From Mikania micrantha (Eukaryota > Streptophyta > Magnoliopsida > Asterales > Asteraceae), in assembly GCA_009363875.1 (NCBI GenBank), contig CM018687.1, positions 20,118,764 through 20,182,763 on the forward strand: DNA of 64,000 nt. Reading direction: 5' to 3'. Of the stretch, positions 10,801-22,986 are shown one piece after another. The translations under genes and the position numbers were made by a program. The first letter of the stretch is position 1, and each line of letters begins with the position of its first letter. The notes under the pieces were generated by a model. That model was not told the origin of the DNA and did no database searches. It was given only the letters and a program-made list of their open reading frames with translations.

Positions 10801-13800
10801 ATGGTGTCTCAACAGGAATTGGAAACTTCTGCTTCTCTTCAAAAGGTTTGATTTACTTGATCGCAAAGCCTACTTCGCTGTTAATTTTTTTGATCAAAAA
10901 TTTAGGCCTTGAGTTTAAGTTTTCGTATTCGTTGTTGTTTGCAATTGGTTTCATTGTAGTTTATAAGCGACGAAGGACTTTTGGTTTCTCCAGAAGAAGA
11001 ACTTAGGAGGACGAACCATATTAGCAAGCTTAAAGAAGTAAGAATGGATGTTGTCTAAAGGGTTTGTTCATTGTAGAATTATATTTGTTTGTAGAATTAT
11101 ATTTGTTTGAGCTTTGAAGTTCTTTCATTTGTTTGGTCAAAATGGAATTGGGGTTTACACATTTACAACGAATGAAATTGGTCAAAATAAATTTGGTCAA
11201 AATAACATTGGGGGATTTCATTTAAAAATAACTTATTAACTTATTGGCTTTTTCAAAAATCTAATAAGTAAATAAGTTGTTTGTCAAACCCATAAATGTT
11301 AAAAGCCCTCGCCTTGGCGCCTAGGCGCAAAAAAAAAAAAGCCCAGCTCACTCTTAGCGCTTCTGTGATGCTTAGGCGTAAATTATGGCTTTTTTTTTTC
11401 CAAAAGCCATCAGAGGCGATGGCTAAAGGGTAGGCGAAGCTGAATCCAGGCTGTGGCTTTTTTCAAAAAAAGCGTTTTTTTATTTTTTTTGGTTCTGATA
11501 TTATTGGATTTGGTTTAATCTTTTTTTTTTAAATACTCGACTAAACGAATAAGGAAAATAGTATTTCACGTATTATTTGTTTTGAAAATCAAAATATTGG
11601 GCCGACTACACTGATTCTTTAGTCTAACCGCATCACATTATCGGCTTCATGAGCTTGTATTCGAACATCATGGAACTGGTTTTTATCTTTTGATATTTAT
11701 TAATATGAATTGGACTTTTGGTACAAAGAATATAATTTTATATTCTAAAGTATAAATGTGTAATATAATTTTATTTTTTTATATTATATGTGCGCTTTTT
11801 TTCCTCAAGCTAGCGTTTTTTTTGCGCCTATCGCCTAGGCCCTGGACGAGATCATTGCGCCTTAAGTGTGCCTAACGCCTTTAACAACTATGGTCAAACC
11901 TAAAATGACTTTTGAAAATGACTTTTTGTAAAAAGTAATAATTTGTTTTTCAAAATCTAAAAATTCTAACTTTTCAAAATAACTTATGACTTATTGACAT
12001 AAAATTACAAATATACCCCACTCTTTACCCTTTGCCCAATAACCTTAAAATAATGTCAAGAAATAAATGTCCTTTTTGGTAATTTTGAAAATTCATTTTG
12101 GAGAAGCTAATCCAAACACATTTTTAAAACTTCATTTCAAAAAGTCATAAGTTAATAAACACTTTTGACAAAAAGTCCTTTTGAAGTTAAATAAGCAATC
12201 CTAAACAGTATTGCGATAATTTGCTCTAACATATATTAGTTTATGTAAGCCAATTTATTGTGATGCAGATACTGATGACTTGGATCAGAAGAGTTGCCTT
12301 CCAACGTAGGCTACCACGAAATCAGATCAATAATGCTTCAGCAACAATATTAGCATACGGATCATATGGCCTTGATGTAAGTTTGTAATGGCCGACTCAA
12401 GCTTTTTGTTTGCAAAAAACGGATCATAAAATGGGGCCTTTTTCCTCGATAATTTTCTTTTTCTTTTTTGAACAACTTGACTCGTACTTATGATTTCTAA
12501 TTGACTTTTTTGCTAGGGTTCCTAAATACTAAGATTAACAAACAAACAATAATGATAACTGACTAATAATTGACAAACTAACAACTAATAGTGAACTTGT
12601 AAACAATTTGTTGGTTTAAACTTGTTATTTTATTAAAGTAGAAGGTTCTATTTTATTTAATTTGTTTTTGAGTAGATAAGCATAGTTTGGTTATTCCTAT
12701 GTTTTTGCTTTTTAGTTACGATTTTATCTATTTAGTATTATTATAAATATTCCTGATTGTAATCGTTTGATTCAATTTATTAATAAAAAAGAGATAAAGG
12801 ATTTTCTCTTAATCGTGGGTTGTGCTAATACTCTGATATCAGCTTCAATTGGTATCAGAGCCTCTATCGACTCCCGATCGGAAGGAATCGATCGTAGAAG
12901 GATTCGAAGGACAGAATCAGAAGGATGGCTGAAGGTGGGAACGGCGGCGCAATCGTTCAAAGCAAGGGAAGCAACTCGGCAACACTTCAATGTCCGATTC
13001 TGACGTCCGACAACTACAACGTCTGGGCAATCAGAATCAAAGCGGTGTTCCGAGTTCATGGGATTCTGGAAGCGATCAAGCCTAAAGCTGGTGTCGCCCT
13101 AGATTCAAAGAAGGATGATGTGGCTGTAGCACTTCTCTTCCAAGCGATACCAGAGGAGTTGGTGCTTCAACTATCTCAGCACAACACAGCATAGGAGATG
13201 TGGAACGCATTGAAGACAAGGTTCGTGGGTGCCGACAGAGTCCGAGAAGCGAGACTGCAGACGCTTCAATCAGAATTCGAAGCCCTAAAGATGCCCGAAG
13301 GGGAGTCCATTGATGAATTCGCTGCAAAGTTGAGTAAACTCGTCTCAAAATCGAATAGCCTGGGCTCGACTATTAAAGACAAGACTCTGGTGAAGAAACT
13401 GCTGAGTTCTGTGCCAAGCAAGTTCATTGCAATTGTAGCTTTGATTGAGCAGTTTGCTGATCTAAGCACTATGTCGTTTCAAGAAGCCATTGGAAGGCTC
13501 AAGGCCTTTGAAGAGAGGATCAAGCCCAGGGAAGTGGGCTCAAGTTCAGGAACCAAAGGAGATCAACTGCTGATGTCCTACGAAGATTGGCAGGCTAAGA
13601 AAAGACAAGAGGGCTTTAAAGGACAAGGCCGAGGCTCAAACAAGCCTTGTTCCCGTGGAAGAGGCCGTGGTCGAGGGGGTCCTGGCCGGGGTACAAGTGC
13701 AAAGGGTACAAGGACCGGGCAAGGACCGGGCAAGGACTGGGCCACAGTCAAGTGCTTCACGTGTGACTCAATGGGTCACTATGCTTCCGAATGCCCTGCC

Positions 13801-16800
13801 AAACCCAGGCAGGAAGAAAGCAACTTGGCCCAAACGGGTGATGATGGACCTGCTTTGTTGATGGCCCTTGGAATTGAAGGGAATGGGGAGTCAATTCTCT
13901 TGAATGAAGAAAGGGTGCTGCCAAAACAGTTTGAGTCTGAAGCAGAGGATAACTGGTTCCTTGACAACGGGGCTAGCAACCACATGACTGGGAAAAGGGG
14001 CCTGTTTTCCCAACTTGACCAAACAACCTCCGGAAGGGTAAGATTCGGGGATGGATCTTGTGTGGAGATCAAAGGCAAGGGGAATATCGTGCTGGAATGC
14101 AAGACGGGTGAGCATAAAATCCTGCGAGATGTTTACTACATCCTCTCACTAAAAAGCAGCATAATCAGCCTAGGCCAGCTTACTGAAACAGGGTATGAAG
14201 TGAGGATGAAAGAGGAACTTCTGTGGATAACAGATGAGGCCGGGAAATTGCTCATAAAAGTACAAAGAGCCCCTAACAGACTCTACAAGGTAGTGTTGAG
14301 GGTGGCTGCACCAGTTGTCTGTTGGCTAACCTGGATAGTAGAGCCTGGCTTTGGCATGCCAGGCTGGGGCATCTTCACTTCAATTCCATGAAGATGCTGA
14401 ATGGAAAAGGGTTGGCAAGAGGTGTCCCCAACATCACCCATCCCACTCAATTGTGTGATAGCTGTTCAGTAGGAAAGCAACCTCGAAATCACTTCCCAAG
14501 CCACTCCAACTACAGAGCAGGAAGCCCACTGGAGCTAATTTATGCAGATGTTTGTGGGCCTATCTCCCCTGTCACAAAGGGGGGAAACCGATACATCCTG
14601 TTGATAGTGGATGACTACAGCCGGTTCATGTGGGAAGTCATAATAAAGTCGAAGGATGAAGTGTTCAACAGCCTGAAAAGTTTCATAGCCCAAGTGGAAC
14701 TAGAAACTAAAAGGAAGATAAGGAGACTAAGAACTGACAACGGTGGAGAGCTTACATCCAATAATCTTGAAGAATTATGCAAAAAGGCAGGGATCCAGCA
14801 CCAACTTACAGCCTCATATTCGCCTCAACAAAATGGGGTCGTGGAAAGGAGAAACCGGACTATCTTGGATATGACAAGAAGTATCTTGAGAGCTATGAAC
14901 CTACCTCAGTACCTCTGGGCAGAGGGTGTCAGACATGCGATCTACCTGCTGAATCGACTACCGACCAAGGCCTTAGAAGATTCAACTCCCTATGAAGCCT
15001 TCAAGGGAATCAAGCCAAACCTTAAGCATGTCAAAGTTTTTGGATGCATAGGGTATGTAAAACGGCTGGCCACAAGTTTAAGAAAGCTGGATGATCGAAG
15101 TCTGAAGATGGTGCATCTTGGATCACAACCGAACACAAAGGCCTATAGAATGCTCGATCCTTCCACTGGAAAAGTTCATGTCACCAGGGATGTCATCTTT
15201 GATGAGTCAAGGGGTTGGATTTGGAAGACAGATCTTGAATCTGAAAAAGAAGCCTGGACCGAATTCAGTATTCAAGAAAACCCCGGTGAGACAGCAGGCC
15301 CCAGCAATATTGAACAAGCAAGCTCAGATAGCCCAGCAACCTCAGATGAGGAGTCAAAATGGAGCAGCCCAGAAACAACTGTGAAAGAAAGAGGACCAAT
15401 TCTGCCCCGAATTCCAACTGATCAAGATGGAGCTCATGATCCAACCATAGCCACTGATGAAGTTCAAGATGATACTCCAGTAAGAAATCTCAGATCCCTA
15501 AGTGGATTATATGAGATTGAACTAATGTTGTCCGACAGTGAACCAACCAGCTACTCTGAAGCCAAAGGCAGCAAAGAATGGCAAGAGGCAATGAAGACAG
15601 AGATAGCATCCATCGAAAAAAACCAAACTTGGACCCTCACTGATCTCCCAGAAGGAAGTAAAGCTGTGGGTTTGAAATGGGTCTTCAAGACAAAAAGGAA
15701 TGCTGAAGGGAAGGTACTAAAACACAAGGCAAGGCTGGTGGCAAAGGGGTATGTGCAGCAATATGGGGTAGATTACGAGGAGGTATTTGCCCCAGTGGCA
15801 AGGATGGAAACAGTGAGGCTGCTACTGGCTATAGCAGCCCAACAAGGCTGGTTTGTTCATCACCTAGATGTCAAAACAGCCTTCTTGCATGGTGAACTGA
15901 AGGAGCAGGTCTTTGTATGTCAGCCAGAAGGTTTTGAAAGGAAAGGAGCAGAAGGCAAAGTATACAAACTGTCCAAGGCCTTATACGGGCTCAAGCAAGC
16001 CCCTAGGGCCTGGAACACAAAGCTAGACAGTGTCCTGAAGGTGCTTGGGTTTGTCAAATGCAAGCAAGAGCCTGCGGTATGCCGGTATATAAGAGGGGGC
16101 AGAAAAGGAAGATCATAATTATGGGGGTGTATGTAGATGATCTCCTTCTCACAGGAGAAAGTGAGGAAGAAATCAAGAAGGTAAAAGGACAATTAGAAGA
16201 AAGCTTTGAAATGTCGGATCTGGGGCTGCTAAATTACTATTTGGGCATCGAGGTGAAGCAAGATGAATCAGGAATCACTATATGTCAGAAAGGTTATGCA
16301 CAAAAGATACTCAAAGAAACAAATATGAAAGACTGTAATCCAACTTCATTCCCCATGGAACCTGGCCTAAAGCTCTCGAAGGAAGATGACAGTCCAAATG
16401 TGGATCCAACTCAGTTTAGGAAGTGGGTTGGGTGTCTTCGGTACTTGACACATACCAGACCCGACCTCAGCTACTCAGTAGGCTATGTAAGCAGGTTCAT
16501 GCAGAGTCCAAAAGAAACCCATAAGCAGGCCTTGAAGCAGATCCTCAAGTATGTAAAAGGTTCTACAAACCTGGGTCTATGGTATGAAAGAAAAGGGAGT
16601 AAGACACTATACGGATATAGTGACAGCAGCTATTCCATTGATAAGGATGATGGAAGAAGCACATCTGGTTTGGTGTTCTACTACGATGGAGCACCGGTGG
16701 CATGGAACTCACAAAAGCAGGGAACTGTTGCACTTTCTTCATGCGAAGCAGAATTCATGGCAGCTACAAGTGCAGCTTGTCAAGCTATATGGTTGCAGAG

Positions 16801-19800
16801 GCTGCTGGCTGAAATTCTGGGAGAGAAGGAAGAAAAAGTTACTATAAAGGTTGATAATCAATCAGCCTTGGCTCTAATGAGGAAACCTGTATTTCATGGA
16901 AGAAGTAAACACATAGACACCCGATATCATTTCATAAGGGAGTGTGTTGAAGATGGGAGGATAGATGTAAAACATGTCAGTGGAACAGAACAGAAGGCAG
17001 ACATCCTGACAAAAGCCCTGCCAAGGTTAAAACATGAGGAAATGAAGAGAAAGCTGGGATTGAAGGAAATAACAAGTTTAAGGGGGTGATTGTTGGTTTA
17101 AACTTGTTATTTTATTAAAGTAGAAGGTTCTATTTTATTTAATTTGTTTTTGAGTAGATAAGCATAGTTTGGTTATTCCTATGTTTTTGCTTTTTAGTTA
17201 CGATTTTATCTATTTAGTATTATTATAAATATTCCTGATTGTAATCGTTTGATTCAATTTATTAATAAAAAAGAGATAAAGGATTTTCTCTTAATCGTGG
17301 GTTGTGCTAATACTCTGATATCAGCTTCACAATTAAGCAATAACAATAACAATTAAGTAGACAACCAGTAAGGCGATAAAACCAACGGTAAATACGAAGA
17401 TTACCAAACAAACAATGAAACAATAACAAAACCAAATTAACAAACTAACAATTAATAGTAAACTTGTAATCCATCAAGCAACAATAATAACAATCAAGCA
17501 GACAACCAGTAAGGCAATAAACTAACAGTGAACTTGTAAACAATTAACAGTTATCTGGTACGGTCAATCTGAATTTCTAAAGGTGAAGCTGTTAGACAGT
17601 GGACTGAGTGGTGGCATGCTAAGTGCTAACCTATGTCTATCTGACTATCTTCTAAGTCCTACTGGCTACAACTTACCTCTGATGCTTATAAAAAAATTGA
17701 ATAAACAAACAAGAGTGGATAGGAATTGAGGAAAAAATCACAAATCGGTAGTGGGATTACCAAGTTAAGACTGAGAAGTGAGAAGTGATGAGAACCTGGT
17801 CAAGTGGTGGCCTAATCTTCTACTTCGACTCCTTGACTTGGCTGCTCGGTGGCACGTGACTTTTCGAGTTCAGCTGCATTCAGGTGACAGGAGACTCTGT
17901 TCTTCTCCGCTGGCTGTTCGTCTTCCAAAGCTCCATAGTCCAGCCGCTAGGGCCTCAGAGAGCCTCTTCGTCTTTTTCTCCAAGAGCCCCGAATGGGATT
18001 TGTTGATTTGGAAGAATAGAACCCCAGATGAATGTTGCTGAGTTGGACGTGCTGTTCTTCTAATCAAAATATCAAATGGGTCGAGAATTTAGTTTTTTAA
18101 AAAATGGGGCCCCAATAAACTGATGACCAAAAATAAGGCTTAAAATTTTAAAAAGTGGGCTGGCCTGAGTTTGTGTTTTGATCTACTCTCTTTGCTTACG
18201 TGTTGTATTGAACAAGATATTTTAGTGTTCTGGTTCATGAATATTTTTAGATTTATAATGCGGACTCCAACGTTGATGCTGTTTGTGTGGCCCCTTGTTT
18301 TGCTTCTCTGGCAGTAAGTCTTCTCCATATTAAGTTGTATATAGTTGGAAAAATTATGAATGTATACTTTATAAGCATTTGTGCCCAGTAAAGTCTACTC
18401 ATAGCAGAGTTATTGTTAGGGTCTAGGAAGGATATGATGTAGGCAAATCTTACCACTATCTATGAAGACAGATATAATGCTTTCAAAAAGACCCTGACTC
18501 CATGAACAAATAAACAAACAACAGACACGTGGGAAATTTTAAACATATAGGGATAGAAATCTACTTATAATATAAGATATGGTGGAAGGATAAGTAACAG
18601 CGAAGTATGAACTTTCCTAAACTTAATTCTTTTTGTGTTTTGGTAGGAGGATTTTTTAATAGTTTTGTACAACATACTTGCTGGGAGACCAGAGGTGTCT
18701 GGTATTCACTGTGTCAAGGATGCCAGTGTTCCTTTTTTGCGGTTTACATTTGATGGAATCTTGATCGATCTGAATTTTGCTAAACTTCAAGTTACAGTTG
18801 TTCCTGAGGTGAGCAGGAATGAGACATTTTGTTTATTGATTACAGTTGCTATAATTGATTTATTTTGATTTTCAGGATGTAGATGTATCTGACCCCTCGT
18901 CTATCAAGGATATCGATGAAACAAGTTGGAAGAGTTTTTCTGGAGTGCGAGTAAACAACAGCATTTTGCATATTGTTCCAGATGTGAAGGTACAAAGTAT
19001 CTGCTCGACTGCTCCTTTATTGTTCGTTACAATCTTCTTTGGTTTTCCTTCGGTTCTTTGATATTATTATTACTATTGTTATTGTTCAATTTAATTTTGA
19101 GACAGGTTGTTTGGCGTATTGTCAAAATGTTAATGTGCTAAAGGGTTGTTTGGTATTGTGTTTGCAAAACAACATTTTCAAAAACCAGATTACAACCTGC
19201 TTCTTCTTTATTGAAGAAAATACAATTACTCACTTTGTCGGATAGTTTGTCAAATACTTATATGATTGTTTGCGTGTTGAGAAACTAAAATCAGATAATC
19301 TTCATTAAAAAAGCAATCCCAAAAATCAGTATGATTTTATCATTTAGTCATTCATTCCCTCCTTGCTAAGCAGTATTTATTAAATGGGCTAGAAGATTGT
19401 CTGGAGTGCGTGTGAGTCGTGTGACCATGGCATTATGGAACTTGTTCCAGATGTCAAGGTATTTAAGGTTTCATTTATTATTGCAGAGACCTTTTTCTGG
19501 TGAGGCTTTTTTTCTTTCTTTTTTTCTTTCTTTCTTTCTTTCTTTGTTTTTTTTTTGTGTGTGTGTGTGGGGGGGGGGGGGGGTTGTTTATTTTTCCCTA
19601 ATAACATTTATGCTTTTCAGGAAAAAGAATTGCACATGATGAAACCAACATCTCTTCCTCTTCTATTATTCTTCTTTTCTTGGTATTTATCTTATACATG
19701 ACTTAGAGATGGAGATTTTCCCATATTTATGATTATTCATCGTAAAATATGTTCTCTAGACTATAAAAAGTTTTTTTTTTGCTCAAAATAAAACAGACTT

Positions 19801-22681
19801 TACAATAGTGATGTTATTCTGATATGCAATGGTTTATGTTTTTCTGGGGGTTTGTCATCAGTGATTTGATTTGACTTGAAGTTAAAGCTGCTTTTCTTTC
19901 TTCATACAAGGCTATCTTTTTCAAGTTTTAACATTTTACATCAGTGTGTGAATCCAGCATTGCTTCACTAGAAGATATTGATGCGTTTTAATGATTCTCT
20001 TTTGACATTCTGATTTGCTTGTGTATTGTTAACTTAGTTGTTTTCTTGTAGGAATTCAAGGAATTATTACACTGTGTTAAGTTCTGGGCAAGGAGAAGAG
20101 GGGTGTATAGTGATGTAAGGATTTCTTTTTTTACTTGGTTTTACATTACCCATAAATAAAAAATGACACCTCCTTTGCTGCCACCTGTTGCCTCTCTGAC
20201 ACACTTATCTGGTAAAGGTGGCAGTTTGACCCCCCTTATAAATGGTTTAATTTGGGTTATATTTTATCTTTAACAAATTAAACAGATCAACTTTAAAGAG
20301 AACCAAAAAGGATGCATGTAAAGTGGGTCGAAAGCCATCCCAAGTGTTTTCATGTGCTTAAAACCTCCAACATCATCTGAACTAATAATGTTAGATTGTT
20401 ATTCTAATAATTTGGTTTTTGCAATCGCATTTAGGTACATTAACAATAACGAAACTTACTGTTTACCCAATCCTCCCATTTTCTCACATCTAGATAACAC
20501 ACCAATAGGTTATGAAGTTGATATTTCCTGGTTGTGTTTAAGAAGCTCCCTTAGCAACTGTTTTCATTTGTCATTCATTGTGTTCTCCTTGATCCATTTT
20601 TGCAGCTATCTGGGCTGTTTGGGGGCATTCATTTGGCTGTTTTAGCTGCATTTGTTTGCATAAAGAACCCCAATGTCAGTTTGGTCAAACTGATGTCAAT
20701 CTTCTTTGAGACATTTGCCTTTTGGCCTTGGCCAGAACCAGTTTTTGTAGAAGATGGAGCAACGCCTTCGCCGCCACCTCTACCACCTGGAACACGAGGG
20801 TTAATGCCTATTCAATTGCCAGGCAGCCTGAATGAATATTGCCATTCAAACATGACTACTAGTACTTTCAACAAGATAAGATCTGAGTTTCGTAGAGGAT
20901 ATCGTCACACTCAGGTTAGAAACCCGTGTAGTATATGGGTTGAATGAAGTAAATATTAAATAGCAATTGAGTGAAATAAGAAATAGGGTTGAATAAATAA
21001 ATATTATATTACATGGGGAGGAAATATAATATGAAGGGATGCCATAAGAGAAGTGTGAAAAAGAAATCTTTAGCTCGTAGAATTGTGACACGTGACGCAA
21101 ACATTTACTTATTTATTGGGTGTGTATATGTATAATTAATATTGGCTGCAAGAATACGTATATATATAATACATATGAACAATTTTCACCCTGTTTTCCA
21201 ATGTTATTATGCAGGATCCTTTCAAGCCACAGTTTGATTGGGCAAACCTCTTTGAGCCATTTTCTTACACAAAGAGTTACCTGCGGTTCATAAAAATATG
21301 TCTTTCAACCTCTAACAAGGTCGAGCTTGGGACCTGGGTACACTGGGTTAAATCACGCTTCCACAGCCTTCTTGTTAAGGTAAGCACGACATCTTTCGCA
21401 CAATCTTGTTTGTTTATAGCATTTTCTAATCCAAGATTACTGTTTTCCCTGTTAATAATCCCTATAAAGGTATTCATAGCATTAATTTTAGTTATGACAA
21501 GGTAATTGTTTTTCATCACTCTATACGGGCCATATTTGTAACTTGGCTAAGAGTGAAACGTTTCTTTTAAATGTTGCATTTAATCCAATAAAAATATAGA
21601 GTATTTTTATTATTTAATTTTCTTACTCTTATTGGTTTAATCGTGAGTTGAGTTACGAGTCAAAATAGTTTCTATCCAATATCCAAATAATACAACTATT
21701 ATTATAGCATATGCACAAGACCACATTGTTGAACCTATGTATAGAGGACAAGGTTGTTTAGGGCTTTTTTTTTCCTACCTAATACAGTTTGGGTTGTCTG
21801 CCAATACATTTTGTCCAATTGATTCATTTAATAAAACGCCCCATTTGCAGTGCACGCATATAATGTATGTGTGTGGGCCCTTAAGGGGCAAAAGTAAAAG
21901 TGCACTAATTTTAACGTTTTTAATTATTTTATGAAAATAACGTTAAAATCGTTGGGATGATCAGCTTCAAACTATAACTTTGAGCTGGGGACTCTTTCGG
22001 AGCAGCCTCTCTATCCCAATTGGGATAGGGGTAAGGTTTGTATCTATCCTTCCCCCCAAACCCTACTGAAAAGTGAGAATATAGTGGGTAAGGTTGTTTA
22101 TTTATTTAATAAATAGTTAATGTTAGATGCATAAAATGCAAAACTACAATTTGAAAACAGCAATTAATTTTTTAGCATAACAAAACTGAAAATATTTAGC
22201 TCATTTCATTTATAGCCAACTTTTTATTTTTTTACCCATTTTTTGGGCAAATAGGTTAAAATTCAAAATCAGGCTTGTGCAGTTACATGTGTTTGTTTTT
22301 ATATATGACTGACAGTTGGAGGAGATGCATGCTTTATGTGATCCAAACCCTACAGAATACATTGATGAAAGCATTCAATCACCCAACATTGTTTTTTACT
22401 GGGGATTAGTTCCGGGGCGGGGGGATAACTTGAACCTAAGCACCGCAACAAATGAATTCATGAGAACCCTTGGTATTGGGTATCCTAATAACCACCCGGG
22501 ATGTCTAACCCTAACCCTTGTTCAAGCATCTCAACTGCCGAAGATATTGCAGCACGCAAATGATGATATAAAAGCACAACTAAGGTCATCAAACTTTAAT
22601 CATCAGCATGAAATGATACCTGTTTACTCAACACACTCGCCTAGTTATCTTGTTGGATATTTGGCAACCAATACCACCTGA
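10801..22681 (+). CDS. Nuclear poly(A) polymerase, short PAPS3-like type
   Basis: Adds poly(A) tails to RNA. Exons: 10801-10845, 10960-11037, 12269-12376, 18251-18313, 18647-18808, 18876-18989, 20052-20114, 20606-20914, 21215-21379 and 22316-22681. All are phase 0 with GT-AG junctions, giving 490 residues. Seen: RVAFQRRLPRNQI, an AYGSYGLD nucleotidyltransferase start (res. 70-77), FDGILIDL with the third catalytic Asp at 139, VKFWARRRGVYS, GLFGGIHLAVL, a WPWPEPV central segment, and a PAP RNA-binding-like end. The length fits the short plant class without a long C-terminal tail. Odd: the D-x-D motif reads N84-V-D86, so the first metal-binding Asp is replaced. Intron 3 (5,874 nt) contains a whole copia element. 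The ATG at 10801 is the first in frame after a stop; an unseen upstream exon is possible. The family call is firm; activity is doubtful. Confidence 0.88.
11221..12215. repeat. Older repeat in intron 2, split by a hAT-like MITE
   Basis: Both flanks of the inner MITE are made of AAGTCATAAGTTAATAA- and CAAAAAGT-type words, and they share GTCAAACC at the junction. They look like two halves of one non-autonomous element. Outer ends were not fixed. Confidence 0.4.
11291..11892. mobile_element. hAT-like MITE (602 bp) in intron 2
   Basis: The 8-bp target duplication GTCAAACC is present at 11283-11290 and 11893-11900. Termini CATAAATGTTAAA and, in reverse complement, CATAGTTGTTAAA form imperfect inverted repeats, continued by GCCTAGGCG-rich arms. 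No transposase is encoded. An 8-bp duplication with short inverted repeats is typical of the hAT superfamily. Confidence 0.65.
12377..12603 (+). other. Intron 3, part before the copia insertion
   Basis: From 12,531 the DNA carries AACAATAA...AACTTGTAA words. These recur after the insertion (about 17,330-17,470 and 17,470-17,552), so the element landed in a short degenerate tandem array. Confidence 0.5.
12609..12847 (+). repeat. 5' LTR of the copia element
   Basis: 239 bp, TGTTGG...TTCA. By eye every base matches the 3' LTR. TATAAATA near 12,743-12,750 is a plausible core promoter. Confidence 0.95.
12850..12861 (+). other. Primer-binding site (initiator tRNA-Met type)
   Basis: TGGTATCAGAGC lies 2 nt after the 5' LTR and is the usual complement of the 3' end of plant initiator tRNA-Met used by copia elements. 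Confidence 0.93.
12925..17089 (+). pseudogene. Copia gag-pol polyprotein, broken at three sites
   Basis: Gag starts at ATG 12925. A TAG at 13192-13194 interrupts it, and the same frame continues at 13195. Then come a CCHC zinc knuckle (CFTCDSMGHYASEC, near 13,753-13,794) and a protease DNGAS motif near 13,963. A one-base shift near 14,320 moves into the frame with the HARLGH pre-integrase segment, a C-x2-C finger and the integrase core (YADVCGP, RTDNGGE, SPQQNGVVERRNR). RT follows (FAPVARMETVR, LDVKTAFLHGEL, YGLKQAPRAW). A second shift near 16,075 precedes YVDDLLLTG, RNase H (YSDSSYS, SSCEAEF) and the end ADILTKALPR. All domains are present, so it could still be copied if another element supplies proteins. 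Assembly errors could also explain the shifts. Confidence 0.9.
17078..17090 (+). other. Copia polypurine tract
   Basis: TTAAGGGGGTGAT directly precedes the 3' LTR and would prime plus-strand DNA synthesis. The pol stop codon (17,087-17,089) lies within it. Confidence 0.85.
17091..17329 (+). repeat. 3' LTR of the copia element
   Basis: 239 bp, same as the 5' LTR by eye. It ends TTCA and is followed by the target duplication CAATT. Confidence 0.95.
17335..18250 (+). other. Intron 3, part after the copia insertion
   Basis: 17,335-17,552 continues the AACAATAACAATTAAG-type degenerate array. 17,560-18,250 is unique-looking and moderately GC-rich near 17,820-18,060, with no domain recognised. The acceptor ATTTTTAG is at 18,243-18,250. 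Confidence 0.5.
18990..20051 (+). repeat. Intron 6 with (TTTC)n, (TG)n and poly(G) tracts
   Basis: At 19,507-19,583 a CTTT-rich run is followed by T-rich, (TG)n and about 15 consecutive G. The rest of the intron is AT-rich with no gene. The G run is a likely place for length errors in an assembly. Confidence 0.7.
20115..20605 (+). other. Intron 7, nothing recognised
   Basis: AT-rich, GT-AG bounded, ending TTTTTGCAG. No element or RNA gene seen. Confidence 0.6.
21843..22098 (+). repeat. Dispersed repeat in intron 9 (inverted copy at 36.6 kb)
   Basis: The block with CTCTTTCGGAGCAGCCTCTC and GGGATAGGGGTAAGG matches the reverse complement of 36,575-36,838 at roughly 80% by eye. The match includes the AACGTTAAAAT and GGGATGATCA words. 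GGAGCAGCCTCTCT...GGGGTAAGG words are common in tRNA-derived plant SINEs as I recall, but no clear A/B boxes or tail were found. Class uncertain. Confidence 0.6.
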
Positions 22682-22986
22682 TGATTTAATCTTGGGTTAC
22701 ACAATGGCCATAAAAATTTTGGTTTTCCCATGATGAACTTGTAATTGAGAGGTTACACTGAAGTTGCAATCGAGGATATATGTTTAATTTTACATGCGCG
22801 CGCGCACACAGACCCTTTAAGGTCTGCATACCCAAGCATGGGTTTGTAGTTGAAACGATAACCCTTTAATCATCTGAGAACTTAATATGCTTTGTAGTTG
22901 TAATTATTTTTCTACTTCCTAGAATGCCTTCTCATGGGTAGATAAGCAACTTTTAAAAAAACGTAAACCTTTGAGCATTACATAGT
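22682..22986 (+). other. 3' flank of the poly(A) polymerase gene
   Basis: This probably holds the 3' UTR. A (CG)n/(CA) run lies at 22,795-22,809. The LINE target duplication starts at 22,987, so a longer 3' UTR would now be interrupted by the LINE. Confidence 0.5.

Larger units (their letters stand above)
12609..17329 (+). mobile_element. Ty1/copia LTR retrotransposon, full length but coding-defective
   Basis: TG...CA element of 4,721 bp with a 5-bp target duplication CAATT at 12604-12608 and 17330-17334. It has two 239-bp LTRs, an initiator-methionine-type primer-binding site and a polypurine tract. Order of domains is gag, protease, integrase, RT, RNase H, which defines copia. It lies in sense orientation inside intron 3 of the poly(A) polymerase gene. 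LTRs that look identical mean a recent insertion, yet the coding region has one in-frame stop and two frameshifts. Confidence 0.95.

Noticed and set aside
14320..16080. Programmed frameshifts in copia pol
   Set aside because: Both shifts lie inside conserved domains (pre-integrase and RT), not at gag-pol or other usual recoding sites, so they are treated as mutations or assembly errors.
17820..18060. A GC-richer open frame inside intron 3 as an extra exon
   Set aside because: It would break the match between the GSYGLD and N-x-D segments, which join in phase without it.
19389..19639. Open frames around the (TTTC)n and poly(G) tracts
   Set aside because: They lie inside intron 6 and encode homopolymers.
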